Positions 18,364-26,952 of a stretch of DNA of 64,000 bases are shown piece after piece. The DNA is from Aquamicrobium lusatiense. GTDB taxonomy: Bacteria > Pseudomonadota > Alphaproteobacteria > Rhizobiales > Rhizobiaceae. Position 1 is the stretch's first letter; the number at the start of each line of letters is the position of its first letter. The position numbers and the translations under genes were made by a program. The stretch lies in the NCBI RefSeq assembly GCF_014201615.1, contig NZ_JACHEU010000001.1, forward strand, positions 825,631 to 889,630, read 5' to 3'. The notes under the pieces were generated by a model. That model worked only from the letters and a program-made list of their open reading frames with translations, did no database searches and was not told the DNA's origin.

Positions 18364-18753
18364 ATGGCACTGAAGATCCGACTGGCCCGCGCGGGCTCCA
18401 AGAAGCGTCCTTACTACCACATCGTCATCGCCGACGTGCGCAGCCCGCGCGACGGCCGCTTCATCGAGACGGTGGGCGCCTGGAACCCGATGCTGCCGAA
18501 GGACGGCGACCGCGTCAAGGTTGATGCCGACCGCGTGAAGCATTGGCTCGACAACGGCGCCCTGCCGACCGACCGCGTGGCCCGCTTCCTCGATCAGGCC
18601 GGCATCGCCAAGCGCGACGCGCGCTCGAACCCGACCAAGGGTCTGCCGGGCAAGAAGGCGCAGGAGCGCGAGGCTATGGTCAAGAAGGCTCAGGAAGAGG
18701 CTGCCGCCGCTCTTGCCGCCGCATCCGCCCCGGCCGAAGCCAGCGCCGAATAA
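18364..18753 (+). CDS. rpsP: 30S ribosomal protein S16 (bS16)
   Basis: 129 residues: canonical start [24 protein letters not shown], then [14 protein letters not shown] and a Lys/Ala-rich C-terminal extension usual in alphaproteobacteria. GGAGAAAG lies before ATG 18364. It is followed at once by an intrinsic terminator, so rimM, trmD and rplS, which usually follow rpsP in this group, are not here. Confidence 0.97.
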   Translation: MALKIRLARAGSKKRPYYHIVIADVRSPRDGRFIETVGAWNPMLPKDGDRVKVDADRVKHWLDNGALPTDRVARFLDQAGIAKRDARSNPTKGLPGKKAQEREAMVKKAQEEAAAALAAASAPAEASAE

Positions 18754-18778
18754 GTCACGGCTTACGCTTCAGACAAGA

Positions 18779-18813
18779 AAGGCCGCGCCGGTTGAAGGCA
18801 CGGCCTTTTTTCT
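18779..18813 (+). terminator. Intrinsic terminator after rpsP
   Basis: AAGGCCG-C-GCC stem pairing with GGC-A-CGGCCTT around a GGTTGAA loop, followed by a T6 tract and TCTT. Ends the ffh-chorismate mutase-rpsP transcript 25 bases after the rpsP stop. Confidence 0.85.
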
Positions 18814-18837
18814 TGGTTCCGGTGCAGTTGCTGACGA

Positions 18838-19218
18838 TCAGTAGCCGTTGTTGTAACGGCGACCATAATAACGGTCGTCATAGCGGTTGCGGCTGTAGCG
18901 ATCGTCATAGCGATAACGGTTGTCGTAGCGGCCGGAATTGTAGCGGTCGTCATAGCCGCGCGGGCATTGCGCGGTGTAGACACGGCCATATCCGTCGCGA
19001 TAGCGGCAGCGGTTCGGCTCGTTGGCGGAACCGATCAGCGCGCCCGCCACAGCGCCGATTGCGCCACCCACCAGCGCGCCCTCGGCGCGGTTATGCCGGG
19101 AGGCAACGGCCGATCCGATCGCCGCGCCGCTCAGGCCGCCGATGGTCGCGCCCTGCTCGGTCTGGGAACATGCGGCAAGCGGCACCAGCAGCGCCATAAG
19201 CACGATAATCTTTTTCAT
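18838..19218 (-). CDS. Glycine-zipper lipoprotein with Tyr/Arg/Asp-rich tail
   Basis: 126 residues. Signal peptide with lipobox (LVPLAAC, lipid Cys near 17), then a glycine-zipper segment (GATIGGLSGAAIGSAV... ALVGGAIGAVAGALIG). The last ~45 residues are mostly Tyr, Arg, Asp and Asn (RYDDRY-type repeats). An outer-membrane lipoprotein is likely; the tail could bind peptidoglycan or nucleic acid, but no function is known. The start at 19218 (MKKIIVLMALL) has AAAGG 9 bases upstream. Convergent with rpsP across a terminator. Confidence 0.85.
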   Translation of the reverse strand: MKKIIVLMALLVPLAACSQTEQGATIGGLSGAAIGSAVASRHNRAEGALVGGAIGAVAGALIGSANEPNRCRYRDGYGRVYTAQCPRGYDDRYNSGRYDNRYRYDDRYSRNRYDDRYYGRRYNNGY

Positions 19219-19382
19219 TGTCTCAACCTTTCGCGGACAATCACGTCTCTTACCACTTCCCATAACGACCAGCGGCGGGATTCGATCCGGGATGATGACG
19301 CGATTCATGGCAGCCGGCTGATGAATGGTGGCTGAATGCGATTTGACGGATGCGATTCTGCCCTTCACAGGCCCTCGAAAGG

Positions 19383-19448
19383 TTGACAGGGACAAGTGTC
19401 GTCGTTTATGAGCCTGTCACAACTTCGGCGCGCTTCTGGCGCGCTTTT
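19383..19448 (+). promoter_or_regulatory. Candidate rpmJ promoter and leader hairpin
   Basis: TTGACA at 19383-19388 is a perfect -35; TATGAG, 18 bases downstream, is a possible -10. In the leader, GCGCGC-TTCTG-GCGCGC (19428-19444) can form a GC-only hairpin followed by TTTT, the shape of a small terminator or attenuator about 40 bases before the rpmJ start. Both are inferred from sequence only. Confidence 0.5.
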
Positions 19449-19487
19449 CAGTTACGCCCGCAAAGGGCCAAATTGACGGGCAAGACA

Positions 19488-19613
19488 ATGAAGATCAAGA
19501 ACTCGCTCAAGGCGCTGAAGGCACGTCACCGCGACAACCGCCTGGTTCGCCGCAAGGGCCGCATCTACATCATCAACAAGACCGATCCGCGCTACAAGGC
19601 CCGTCAGGGCTGA
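19488..19613 (+). CDS. rpmJ: 50S ribosomal protein L36 (bL36), Cys-less form
   Basis: 41 residues, [20 protein letters not shown] then [21 protein letters not shown]. It lacks the CxxC..C..H zinc-ribbon ligands of classical L36 and matches the YkgO-like zinc-independent form, which is the usual L36 of alphaproteobacteria. It is followed about 100 bases later by the TPR gene. Confidence 0.96.
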   Translation: MKIKNSLKALKARHRDNRLVRRKGRIYIINKTDPRYKARQG

Positions 19614-19680
19614 GCATGGACGTATCCCGGCGGGCATGATCGTGCCTGTCCGGTTTCGCCGCTCACGCGAATTTCAGTTT

Positions 19681-19725
19681 GACGAAGCGCATGAAGGGGA
19701 TAGGCTTCCTTTCATGCGCTTCGTC
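19681..19725 (+). promoter_or_regulatory. Long hairpin covering the start of the TPR gene
   Basis: GACGAAGCGCATGAAGG (19681-19697) pairs with CCTTTCATGCGCTTCGTC (19708-19725), leaving one bulged base and a 10-base loop. The right arm contains ATG 19714, the preferred start of the TPR gene. The left arm and loop contain the AAGGGGA purine run that could serve as ribosome-binding site. Folding would hide both. There is no T run, so it is not a typical terminator. Confidence 0.6.
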
Positions 19726-20307
19726 GTTCTGCCCACGATAATCTTTCTGTCGGCCGCAGCCCCGGGCATTGTGGCGGCCGAGGATTTTCCTCATCCGGCT
19801 TCCGCCGATCAGGTGGCTGAGACCAGCGGGCAGAAGCTGGACAGGCTGCTTGCCGAACTGAAGCGCGAGGGCAATCCGAAAGCGGCTGATCGCATCGCCC
19901 GCCGCATCCAGCAGGAGTGGTCGCAATCCGGAAGCGCCTCGGTCGACCTGATGATGCAATGGGCGCAGAAGGCGGCGGCCTCCGGCAAATATGATGTCGC
20001 GCTCGACTTCCTCGATCTGGTGGTGACCCTGCAGCCCGACTATGCCGAGGGCTGGAACCGCCGCGCCACCGTCCATTATACGATGAAGAGCTACGCCAAA
20101 TCGATGGCCGACATAAACCGGGCTCTGGCGCTGGAGCCACGCCACTACGGGGCGATTTCCGGCCTCGCGCGCATCATGACGGATACCGAACGCAAGGAAG
20201 CTGCCGTGGACGCCTGGCAGCGCGTGCTCGACATCTATCCGGCCCTGCGCTCGGCGCAGGAGCGCCTGTCCACGCTTTCCGAGGAACTTGCAGGCCGCAG
20301 CGCCTAG
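19714..20307 (+). CDS. Periplasmic tetratricopeptide-repeat protein
   Basis: 197 residues: a signal peptide (MRFVVLPTIIFLSAAAPGIVAA), then helical hairpins with TPR character (KYDVALDFLDLVVTLQPDYAEGWNRRA, SYAKSMADINRALALEPRHYGAISGLA, EAAVDAWQRVLDIYP). Probably a periplasmic scaffold; conserved between rpmJ and pyk in rhizobia, role unknown. ATG 19636 upstream would add 26 residues before the signal peptide and is less likely. The TAG stop coincides with the end of repeat copy B. Confidence 0.85.
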   Translation: MRFVVLPTIIFLSAAAPGIVAAEDFPHPASADQVAETSGQKLDRLLAELKREGNPKAADRIARRIQQEWSQSGSASVDLMMQWAQKAAASGKYDVALDFLDLVVTLQPDYAEGWNRRATVHYTMKSYAKSMADINRALALEPRHYGAISGLARIMTDTERKEAAVDAWQRVLDIYPALRSAQERLSTLSEELAGRSA

Positions 20308-20408
20308 AGCATTTTGCAGCCAGATGGAAACATCTGGCGTCGCATAAATGCAGCTTAAACAAAGAGATGGAGCATTTCTGCGATTCAGAGAAAAGCAGAA
20401 ATGCTCTA
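20304..20408 (-). repeat. Double-hairpin intergenic repeat, copy B
   Basis: Inverted relative to copy A at 15034-15137 and differing at six positions over about 105 bp. Same parts: outer TAGAGCA/TGCTCTA ends, the 12-bp hairpin and the CCAGATG/CATCTGG hairpin. Its left end supplies the TAG stop of the TPR gene (20305-20307). It lies between convergent TPR and pyk genes. Confidence 0.9.
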
Positions 20409-20496
20409 AGAGAGACAGGCCGGCCTTTTACGAGGCTTTGTGCCGGGCGCGTGCCTTGCAGGCGCCCGGCTGAAGCAAGGCTCGAAACGCGGTGGT

Positions 20497-21942
20497 TTAT
20501 TTGTCGGAGCCAGCCGGTCCCGAAGTTTCGCCTATGCTGGCGATCCGCAGCATGTTGGTGGCGCCCGAGGTGCCGAGCGGCACGCCGGCGGTCACGATGA
20601 TACGGTCGCCATCGGTGCCAAAACCCTCCTGCCTGGTGATGCGGCAGGCGCGGTCGACCATGTCATCGAGATTGGTGGCATCCTCGGTCACCACGCAGTG
20701 CGTGCCCCATGCCAGCGACAGACGCCGTGCCGTCGCAAGGATCGGTGAAAGGGCGATGATCGGAACTTTCGGGCGCTCGCGCGCGGCGCGCAGGCCGGTA
20801 GCACCGGAGGCGGTGTAGCTGACGATGGCCGCCAGTTCGAGCGTTTCGGCGATCTCGCGCGCCGCATAGGAGATGGCGTCCGGGCCGGTCGGCTCCGGCG
20901 CGGAGCGCTGGGCGTTGATGATGGCCGGATAGGTGGGGTCCTTCTCCACCCGTTCTGCAATGCGGTTCATGGTGGCGACGGCCTCGACCGGATAGGCGCC
21001 GGCAGCCGACTCGGCCGACAGCATGATGGCGTCAGCCCCCTCAAACACGGCGGTTGCCACGTCGGACACTTCGGCCCGTGTGGGCACCGGTGCCGAGATC
21101 ATCGATTCCAGCATTTGAGTGGCCACGACAACCGGCTTGCCGGCCTTGCGGGCAGCACGGGTGATCTGCTTCTGGATGCCGGGAACCGCCTCGGGCGGCA
21201 TTTCCACGCCGAGATCGCCGCGCGCCACCATCAGCGCATCGCTCAGCTCCATGATCTCGGAAAGCCGCGTAACGGCCTGCGGCTTTTCGATCTTCGACAG
21301 AAGCAGCGCCCTGCCATCGGCGATCTGGCGTGCCTCGACCAGGTCTTCGGGACGCTGGATGAAGGAAAGCGCGATCCAGTCGACGCCGGCCTCGAGTGCT
21401 GCATCGAGATCGGCGCGGTCCTTCTCGGTCAGCGCGCCAACGGGCAGGTCTGTGTCCGGCAGCGACACGCCCTTGCGGTCGGAAATCGAGGTGCCGGCCA
21501 CCACCACGCATTCGATGGAGCGGCCGTCGCATTTCACTGCCTTCAGCTCCAGCTTGCCATCATCGATCAGCAGGCGATGGCCGGGCTCGACCGATTTGAG
21601 GATTTCGGGATGCGGAAGATAGACGCGCGTGGCATCGCCGGCTTCGGTGTTGTCGTCCAGCGTGAAGGCCTGACCGACGGTAAGTGTCTCCTTACCATTT
21701 GCAAAGCGGCCGACGCGCAGCTTGGGGCCCTGCAGGTCCGCCAGAATGCCGATGGGGCGTCCCAGCTCGGCCTCGACGGCACGGATGCGGCCAATCAGCG
21801 TGCGCATCAGATCGTGATCGGCGTGGCTCATATTGATGCGGAAGACGTCCGCGCCCGCTTCAAACAGTTTTTTCAGTGTCGCCTGTTCAGAGGAAGCAGG
21901 GCCGATCGTTGCGAGTATCTTTACCTTGCGGCTGCGTCTCAT
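20497..21942 (-). CDS. pyk: Pyruvate kinase
   Basis: Makes pyruvate and ATP from phosphoenolpyruvate and ADP. The 481-residue protein has an N-terminal VKILATIGPASS strand, FRINMSHAD, DLQGPKLRVG, the active-site ILLSKIEKPQA (K) and VARGDLGVEMPPE region, TQMLESM, and a C-terminal allosteric domain (ALSPILATARRLSLAWG). Its ATG overlaps the stop of the DUF1036 gene (ATGA), so the two are coupled. Confidence 0.96.
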   Translation of the reverse strand: MRRSRKVKILATIGPASSEQATLKKLFEAGADVFRINMSHADHDLMRTLIGRIRAVEAELGRPIGILADLQGPKLRVGRFANGKETLTVGQAFTLDDNTEAGDATRVYLPHPEILKSVEPGHRLLIDDGKLELKAVKCDGRSIECVVVAGTSISDRKGVSLPDTDLPVGALTEKDRADLDAALEAGVDWIALSFIQRPEDLVEARQIADGRALLLSKIEKPQAVTRLSEIMELSDALMVARGDLGVEMPPEAVPGIQKQITRAARKAGKPVVVATQMLESMISAPVPTRAEVSDVATAVFEGADAIMLSAESAAGAYPVEAVATMNRIAERVEKDPTYPAIINAQRSAPEPTGPDAISYAAREIAETLELAAIVSYTASGATGLRAARERPKVPIIALSPILATARRLSLAWGTHCVVTEDATNLDDMVDRACRITRQEGFGTDGDRIIVTAGVPLGTSGATNMLRIASIGETSGPAGSDK

Positions 21943-22436
21943 TGACCATTCGTTCCCGGGGCCGGGGGCCCGTCAGCTGTCGGCTGCTCGGTCAGCTGGA
22001 CCATCCAGCTCGACTGCTCGCCAGTGTCGTATTCCTGAAAGCCGGCCCGCTGGAAGCCCCGTGCCACACAGTCGGTAACGCCTGCTATCTTGAACTCTTT
22101 CTCCGCCACGCACATGTTGACCGGACCGTCCCAGCGGCCGCCGCGTTCAGCATCTTCTGCGTAGAGATAGTAAAACCGTGATGACAGAGGCCCCTCGATC
22201 AGCGTCTTGCAGCTCGATGCCTCGATGTGCCACCAGCCTTCGGTGATCCAGCCCGCCTTGGCGCGATAGCCAATGCCGACCCCGACCAGGCTCTGCGTGG
22301 CGTTGCAGACCCGGAAATCGGCATGGGCAGGCGCCGTGTGCGCCATCAGGGCAACGAACGGCAATGCTGCCAGCAGCGCTTTTTTTCCTGCGCCGGAACG
22401 GACCTTGTTCATTCCCCTCGGCATCGATCTCTTCAT
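21939..22436 (-). CDS. DUF1036 family exported protein
   Basis: 165 residues with a signal peptide (KALLAALPFVALMAHTAPAHA) and the DUF1036 domain: FRVCNATQSLVGVGIGYR, GWITEGWWHIEASSCKTLIEGPL, and RFYYLYAEDAERGGRWDGPVNMCV. Four cysteines in the mature part may form disulfides. Function unknown; it is consistently found directly upstream of pyk in rhizobia. AAAAGGGA before ATG 22436 supports this start; ATG 22412 is the alternative. Confidence 0.9.
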   Translation of the reverse strand: MKRSMPRGMNKVRSGAGKKALLAALPFVALMAHTAPAHADFRVCNATQSLVGVGIGYRAKAGWITEGWWHIEASSCKTLIEGPLSSRFYYLYAEDAERGGRWDGPVNMCVAEKEFKIAGVTDCVARGFQRAGFQEYDTGEQSSWMVQLTEQPTADGPPAPGTNGQ

Positions 22437-22650
22437 GTGGTTGGTCCCTTTTCGGCAAAGTCCGGGCGCATGTCAACGCGCCCGGACCTGAAAATCCAAT
22501 CGATTTAAATATTGCGGACGCGGCGATCTGGCGGCTGCGGCGGATTTCTGACAAAAACCTTGTCCAAACCACGGCATTGCATGGATGCCCTCTTCATGGG
22601 ATGAAACTATCATCCAGCCGGGAACGAAAAACGGACCTTTCCTTCCAGTC

Positions 22651-23448
22651 ATGACCCGATCCACAGTTTTCGCCCCTTTCGATCTGGTCGAAGGCGATGC
22701 CAGCCGCGGCATTCTTCTGGTTTGCGACCATGCAAGGCGCGATCTGCCGCAGGAATATGGCACGCTCGGCCTGCCGCCTGAGGAATTCGAGCGCCACATT
22801 GCCTACGACATCGGCGTCGAGACGGTGACGCGCGAACTGGCGGCCCTGCTTGGCGCGCCGGCGGTGCTGGCCGGTTTCTCGCGCCTGCTGATCGATCCCA
22901 ACCGCGGCGAGGACGATCCCACCCTGATCCGCCAGCTTTACGACGGCACCATCATCACCGGCAACTATCCGCTTTCCGCAACCGAGCGCCAGCGCAGGCT
23001 CGATATGTTCTACCGTCCTTATCACGATGCCGTTTCGGCAGCGACCGCGTCGGTGGCCGCGAGATCGGGACGGGCGCCTTTCCTGTTTTCGGTTCACTCG
23101 TTCACGCCGGTGATGCAGGGGGTGATCCGGCCATGGCATGCCGGCGTGCTGTGGGACCGCGACGAGCGCGTGGCGCGGCCGCTGATAGACGCTTTGGAGG
23201 AAGACCCCTCGCTCGTCGTCGGCGACAACGAGCCCTATGACGGAGCGCTGCGCGGCGACACCATGTTCCGCCACGCCATCGTCAACGGCTATCCGCATGC
23301 GCTGATCGAGATCCGGCAGGACCTGATCGCGACGCCCGCCATGGCGGCCGGCTGGGCGCAGCGCCTTGCCCCCGTGGTTGAAGCGATCAACCGTCGCCCC
23401 GATATACATCAGGTGCGCCATTTCGGTTCGCGCACCGGACCCGTCTGA
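22651..23448 (+). CDS. N-formylglutamate amidohydrolase family protein
   Basis: 265 residues of the FGase fold (PF05013): ILLVCDHARRDLP near the N-terminus, SRLLIDPNRGEDDPTLI, FLFSVHSFTPVMQG, and a C-terminal ALIEIRQDLIATPA strand. Members hydrolyse N-formylglutamate (HutG) or other N-acyl amino acids. With no hut genes here the substrate is uncertain. The ATG at 22651 is chosen from the conserved N-terminus; no clear ribosome site is visible. DUF1244 follows after 16 bases. Confidence 0.88.
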   Translation: MTRSTVFAPFDLVEGDASRGILLVCDHARRDLPQEYGTLGLPPEEFERHIAYDIGVETVTRELAALLGAPAVLAGFSRLLIDPNRGEDDPTLIRQLYDGTIITGNYPLSATERQRRLDMFYRPYHDAVSAATASVAARSGRAPFLFSVHSFTPVMQGVIRPWHAGVLWDRDERVARPLIDALEEDPSLVVGDNEPYDGALRGDTMFRHAIVNGYPHALIEIRQDLIATPAMAAGWAQRLAPVVEAINRRPDIHQVRHFGSRTGPV

Positions 23449-23464
23449 ACGAGGAGGAACAACG

Positions 23465-23773
23465 ATGACGCAGATCGACGAGAACAGGCAGCGCGACTTC
23501 GAGGCGGCCGCCTTCCGCCGTCTGCTCCAGCATCTGCGCGAGCGCACGGACGTGCAGAACATCGACCTGATGAACCTCGCCGGCTTCTGCCGCAACTGCC
23601 TTGCCAACTGGTATCGCGATGCGGCCGAGGCCGGGGGAACGGCTTTGTCAAAGGAAGAGTCGCGCGAGATCGTCTATGGCATGCCCTATGAAGAGTGGCG
23701 CGCGCGCTACCAGCTTGAAGCTTCCGACCAGCAGAAAACGGCTTTTGAGCAGAACAGGCCCGCAGATCACTGA
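23465..23773 (+). CDS. DUF1244 family protein
   Basis: 102-residue small helical protein with the family core RLLQHLRERTDVQNIDLMNLAGFCRNCLANWYRDAAE and VYGMPYEEWRARYQ. The FCRNC cysteine pair is conserved. GAGGAGGAA lies 6-8 bases before ATG 23465. It is probably co-transcribed with the amidohydrolase upstream and the aldo-keto reductase downstream. Function unknown. Confidence 0.9.
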   Translation: MTQIDENRQRDFEAAAFRRLLQHLRERTDVQNIDLMNLAGFCRNCLANWYRDAAEAGGTALSKEESREIVYGMPYEEWRARYQLEASDQQKTAFEQNRPADH

Positions 23774-23800
23774 AATGCAACTCCGGACGGGAGGCTGAAA

Positions 23801-24634
23801 GTGTCCATTCCAACCACGAAACTGCCCTGTGGCGAGCGCGTGCCGGTCTTCGGGCTCGGCACGTGGATGATGGGCGATCACGAGGCCAGCTTCGCCGATG
23901 AGGTGGCTGCGTTGCAACTGGGGCTCGACCTTGGTGTCAAGCTGATCGACACCGCCGAAATGTATGCCGATGCCGAATTGGTTGTCGGCGAGGCCGTGAA
24001 GGGGCGTCGCGACGATCTCTTCATCGTTTCCAAGGTGCTGCCTTCCAATGCCTCGCGGGCCGGAACCATTGCTGCATGCGAGCGCAGCCTCAAACGCCTC
24101 GGCACTGACCGCATCGACCTGTACCTGCTGCACTGGCGCGGTGGCGCGCGGCTGGCTGAAACGGTGGCGGCCTTCGAGGACCTGAAAGCGGCCGGAAAAA
24201 TCCGCCACTGGGGCGTGTCCAACTTCGACACCAGCGACATGGAGGAACTCTTCGGCCTGCCATCCGGCGCGAACTGTCAGGCCAATCAGGTTCTGTACAA
24301 TCTCAGCCGCCGTGGCATCGAGTTCGATCTTCTGCCATGGAGCCGGCAGCGCAGCATGCCGGTCATGGCCTATTCGCCGATCGAGCAGGGTGCGCTGGCG
24401 GAGAATCGCGCGGTTGCAGCCGTGGCCGCCCGCCACGATGCGACCCCGGCGCAGATCGCGCTGGCCTGGGTGATGCGCGCCGGCGGCGTCATCGCCATTC
24501 CAAAAGCGGTGAAGGCGGACCATGTGCGCCAGAATGTTGCGGCGCTGGACATTACCCTGACCGCGGAAGACCTCGCCGAGCTCGACCGCGCCTTCGCGCC
24601 ACCCGCCCGCAAGCGTCCGCTCGAAACGATCTGA
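23801..24634 (+). CDS. Aldo-keto reductase
   Basis: 277-residue NADPH-dependent oxidoreductase of the AKR barrel fold. Catalytic tetrad positions are visible: D50 and Y55 in [10 protein letters not shown], the lysine in FIVSKVLP, and the histidine in LYLLHWRG. The C-terminal coenzyme-binding run is [21 protein letters not shown] start with GGGAGG upstream. The substrate cannot be told from sequence. Confidence 0.9.
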   Translation: MSIPTTKLPCGERVPVFGLGTWMMGDHEASFADEVAALQLGLDLGVKLIDTAEMYADAELVVGEAVKGRRDDLFIVSKVLPSNASRAGTIAACERSLKRLGTDRIDLYLLHWRGGARLAETVAAFEDLKAAGKIRHWGVSNFDTSDMEELFGLPSGANCQANQVLYNLSRRGIEFDLLPWSRQRSMPVMAYSPIEQGALAENRAVAAVAARHDATPAQIALAWVMRAGGVIAIPKAVKADHVRQNVAALDITLTAEDLAELDRAFAPPARKRPLETI

Positions 24635-24665
24635 AGGCCGGCCCCTGTGGTTCGGCCTGCGGGCT

Positions 24666-25418
24666 TCAGCCCGGCAGGGTCACGACCACCGGGCCGGAAC
24701 GGGTCGCCACGATGGTGTGCTCATACTGCACGGTCGGCGCGCGGGGCTCGCTGTAGAGCGTCCAGTCGTCGTCTTCGCCGTTTTCCGCCCATTCCGCACC
24801 GAGGGACAGGAACGGCTCGACGGTGAAGACGAGGCCGTCATTGATGATCCGGCGCTCCGAACGGTCCGGCCATGTGGCGATGGATTCGGGCTCTTCATGC
24901 AGGGAGCGGCCGACGCCGTGGCTGGCGAGGTTGCGCACCAGCGTGTAGCGGTTCTTCTGCGCGAAGGCGCCGATAGCCTTGCCGATGCCGGAAAGCGGCT
25001 TGTCGGCGCCGACCTGCGCGATGCCGGCCCACATCGCGCGCTTGCCGTCGCGGCACAGCCGGTCGATGTTGCGCGCCACCGGCGGCACGGTGAAGGAGGC
25101 GCCGGTGTCGGCGAAGAAGCCATTCTTTTCCGCCGATACGTCGATGTTGACGAGGTCGCCCTTGCCGATGCGGCGGTTGCCCGGAATGCCATGGGCGATT
25201 TCCTCGTTGACGCTGATGCATGTCGCGCCGGGAAAGCTATAGGTGACTTCAGGACCAGAGCGTGCGCCGGCCTGCTCCAGCAGCTTGCGGCCGAGCTGAT
25301 CGAGTTCCGCAGTGGTGATGCCGGGTTCCAGAGCCGCACCCATGGCCCTGAGCGTATCGGCAACGATACGGCCGATCTCCTTCAGCGCATCGAATTCGTC
25401 TTCGTTTGAAATGGTCAT
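24666..25418 (-). CDS. map: Methionine aminopeptidase, type I
   Basis: Removes N-terminal methionine from new proteins. 250 residues with all metal and catalytic residues in place: H76 (NEEIAHGIPG), D93, D104 (FFADTGASF), H167 (SHGVGRSLHEEP), E201 (FTVEPF) and E233 (QYEHTI). The start at 25418 (MTISNED) has GGAAGG about 10 bases upstream. The gene stands alone, so it may be a second MetAP besides one near secY. The SHGVGR in place of the usual GHGIGR is a mild variant. Confidence 0.93.
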   Translation of the reverse strand: MTISNEDEFDALKEIGRIVADTLRAMGAALEPGITTAELDQLGRKLLEQAGARSGPEVTYSFPGATCISVNEEIAHGIPGNRRIGKGDLVNIDVSAEKNGFFADTGASFTVPPVARNIDRLCRDGKRAMWAGIAQVGADKPLSGIGKAIGAFAQKNRYTLVRNLASHGVGRSLHEEPESIATWPDRSERRIINDGLVFTVEPFLSLGAEWAENGEDDDWTLYSEPRAPTVQYEHTIVATRSGPVVVTLPG

Positions 25419-25481
25419 GCGCCTGCGGCCTTCCGTCAATCGATACCCGCACATAGGGCTCGTGCGCTCTGGCGGCAAGCC

Positions 25482-26069
25482 TTATCGGGCTTCGCGCGCT
25501 GCGTTTGCCAGCAGCGTGGCGGCCGCATCGCCAGCACTTTCGATATAAGCGACGTCATGATGGACGAGCATGGTCGAGAAGGCGCCATCCATGAGAAGCA
25601 CGATCTGCCGGGCCAGACGGTCGGCACCGGAAAGCCCTTCGGCTGCGATGATTTCGGCCAGCCACGCTTCCACCCGCTTCTTGTGCGCGCCTGCCGCCTT
25701 CACCGCCGGATGGCCAGGCGTATCGACCAGTTCGGCCGCGATGCGCAGGAAACCGCATCCCTTCCAGCGGCGATGCCGCGCCGCCGTGGCGATGCCGGTA
25801 AAGATTGCCCGTATGCGCTCGGGTAGCGCCCCTTGCGCCGCGTCGAAATAGCCGGAGAAGGCCTCCAGATTGGGCTGGTCGCGGGAGGCGAGATAGGCGG
25901 CGACGAGGTCGTCCTTGCTGCGGAAATGGTAGTAGAGCGTCTTCTTGGTGATACCGGCCTTTTCCGCCACGGCGTCGACGCTCACCGCGCGGATGCCCTT
26001 GCCGTAGAACAGGCTGTTGGCCGCCTTTACGATCCTGTCGCGCGTCTCGTCACTGCTGCTGCGGGCCAT
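25482..26069 (-). CDS. TetR/AcrR family transcriptional regulator
   Basis: 195 residues: an N-terminal helix-turn-helix (RIVKAANSLFYGKGIRAVSVDAVAEKAGITKKTLYYHF, about 10-46) and a C-terminal ligand-binding/dimer domain of the type seen in small-molecule sensors. It is divergent from the enoyl-CoA hydratase with an 86-base shared control region, so it probably represses that gene and itself. An acyl-CoA or related ligand is a guess. Confidence 0.9.
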   Translation of the reverse strand: MARSSSDETRDRIVKAANSLFYGKGIRAVSVDAVAEKAGITKKTLYYHFRSKDDLVAAYLASRDQPNLEAFSGYFDAAQGALPERIRAIFTGIATAARHRRWKGCGFLRIAAELVDTPGHPAVKAAGAHKKRVEAWLAEIIAAEGLSGADRLARQIVLLMDGAFSTMLVHHDVAYIESAGDAAATLLANAAREAR

Positions 26070-26072
26070 TCT

Positions 26073-26091
26073 TAGTATACCGACTAGTGAG
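26073..26091. promoter_or_regulatory. Candidate TetR operator
   Basis: TAGTATACCGACTAGTGAG contains TAGT-N6-ACTA, an imperfect dyad, only a few bases from the TetR start codon and about 65 bases before the enoyl-CoA hydratase start. Position and dyad suit a TetR-family operator; the match is imperfect and unverified. Confidence 0.4.
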
Positions 26092-26155
26092 TTTAGATGA
26101 GGCGGAGCGGATGCTAGCCGTGCTGGCGGAGACATGCAACGGCACGGAGAACCTC

Positions 26156-26947
26156 ATGACCCAGCAGACAGTTCTGTTCGAGCGGCGCGGCAAGGTCGCC
26201 CTGCTCACCCTTAACCGCCCTGAAAAGCTCAACGCGCTGAACTACGCCACCAACGACCGCCTCCTGCATCTCATGAACGAGATCGAGGCCGATGACGGCA
26301 TCGGCGCGGTCATCCTGACCGGGGCCGGGCGTGCCTTCTCGGCCGGCGGCGACATTCACGAGTTTGCACAGAGCGTACGCGAAGGGGTCGATGTCGCGGT
26401 GCGGGAATTCGTGCGGCGGGGGCAGGCGATGACCAGCCGTCTGGAGGCATTTCCGAAGCCGGTCATCGCTGCGGTCAACGGCATCGCCTATGGCGGCGGC
26501 TGCGAGATCACCGAATCCGTGCATCTGGCCATCGCCAGCGAGCGTGCGGTTTTCGCCAAGCCGGAAATCAACATCGGCATTGTGCCGACCTTCGGCGGCA
26601 CGCAGCGCCTGCCCCGTCTGGCTGGCCGCAAGCGGGCGCTGGAATATCTGCTCACCGGCGACAGCTTCACGCCGGAGCGGGCGCGGGAGATCGGCATCGT
26701 CAACAGCGTGGTTGCGCATGAAGATCTCATGGATGCCGCCTTCGATCTGGCCGCCCGCATCCTGCGTCACTCGCCGCTGGCTTCGGCACGCATCCTCACG
26801 GCCGTGACGCGCGGCCTCAATGCCACCATCGGCGAGGGCTTGCAGATCGAAAGCGAGCAGTTTGCCCGCATGGCCGCCACATCCGACATCCATGAAGGGC
26901 TGGATGCGTGGATCGGACGTCGTCCGCCAGGCTACGCCGGCAGCTAA
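26156..26947 (+). CDS. Enoyl-CoA hydratase/isomerase (crotonase family)
   Basis: 263 residues. Crotonase features: oxyanion-hole AFSAGGDIHEF and AYGGGCEI, with both catalytic glutamates present (E117 in GGGCEI and E137 in KPEIN), followed by GGTQRLPRLAGRKRALEYLLTGD. A genuine hydratase is therefore plausible. The start at ATG 26156 with GGAG 7 bases upstream is better than GTG 26087. Control is likely by the divergent TetR protein. Confidence 0.9.
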   Translation: MTQQTVLFERRGKVALLTLNRPEKLNALNYATNDRLLHLMNEIEADDGIGAVILTGAGRAFSAGGDIHEFAQSVREGVDVAVREFVRRGQAMTSRLEAFPKPVIAAVNGIAYGGGCEITESVHLAIASERAVFAKPEINIGIVPTFGGTQRLPRLAGRKRALEYLLTGDSFTPERAREIGIVNSVVAHEDLMDAAFDLAARILRHSPLASARILTAVTRGLNATIGEGLQIESEQFARMAATSDIHEGLDAWIGRRPPGYAGS

Positions 26948-26952
26948 AGCTT

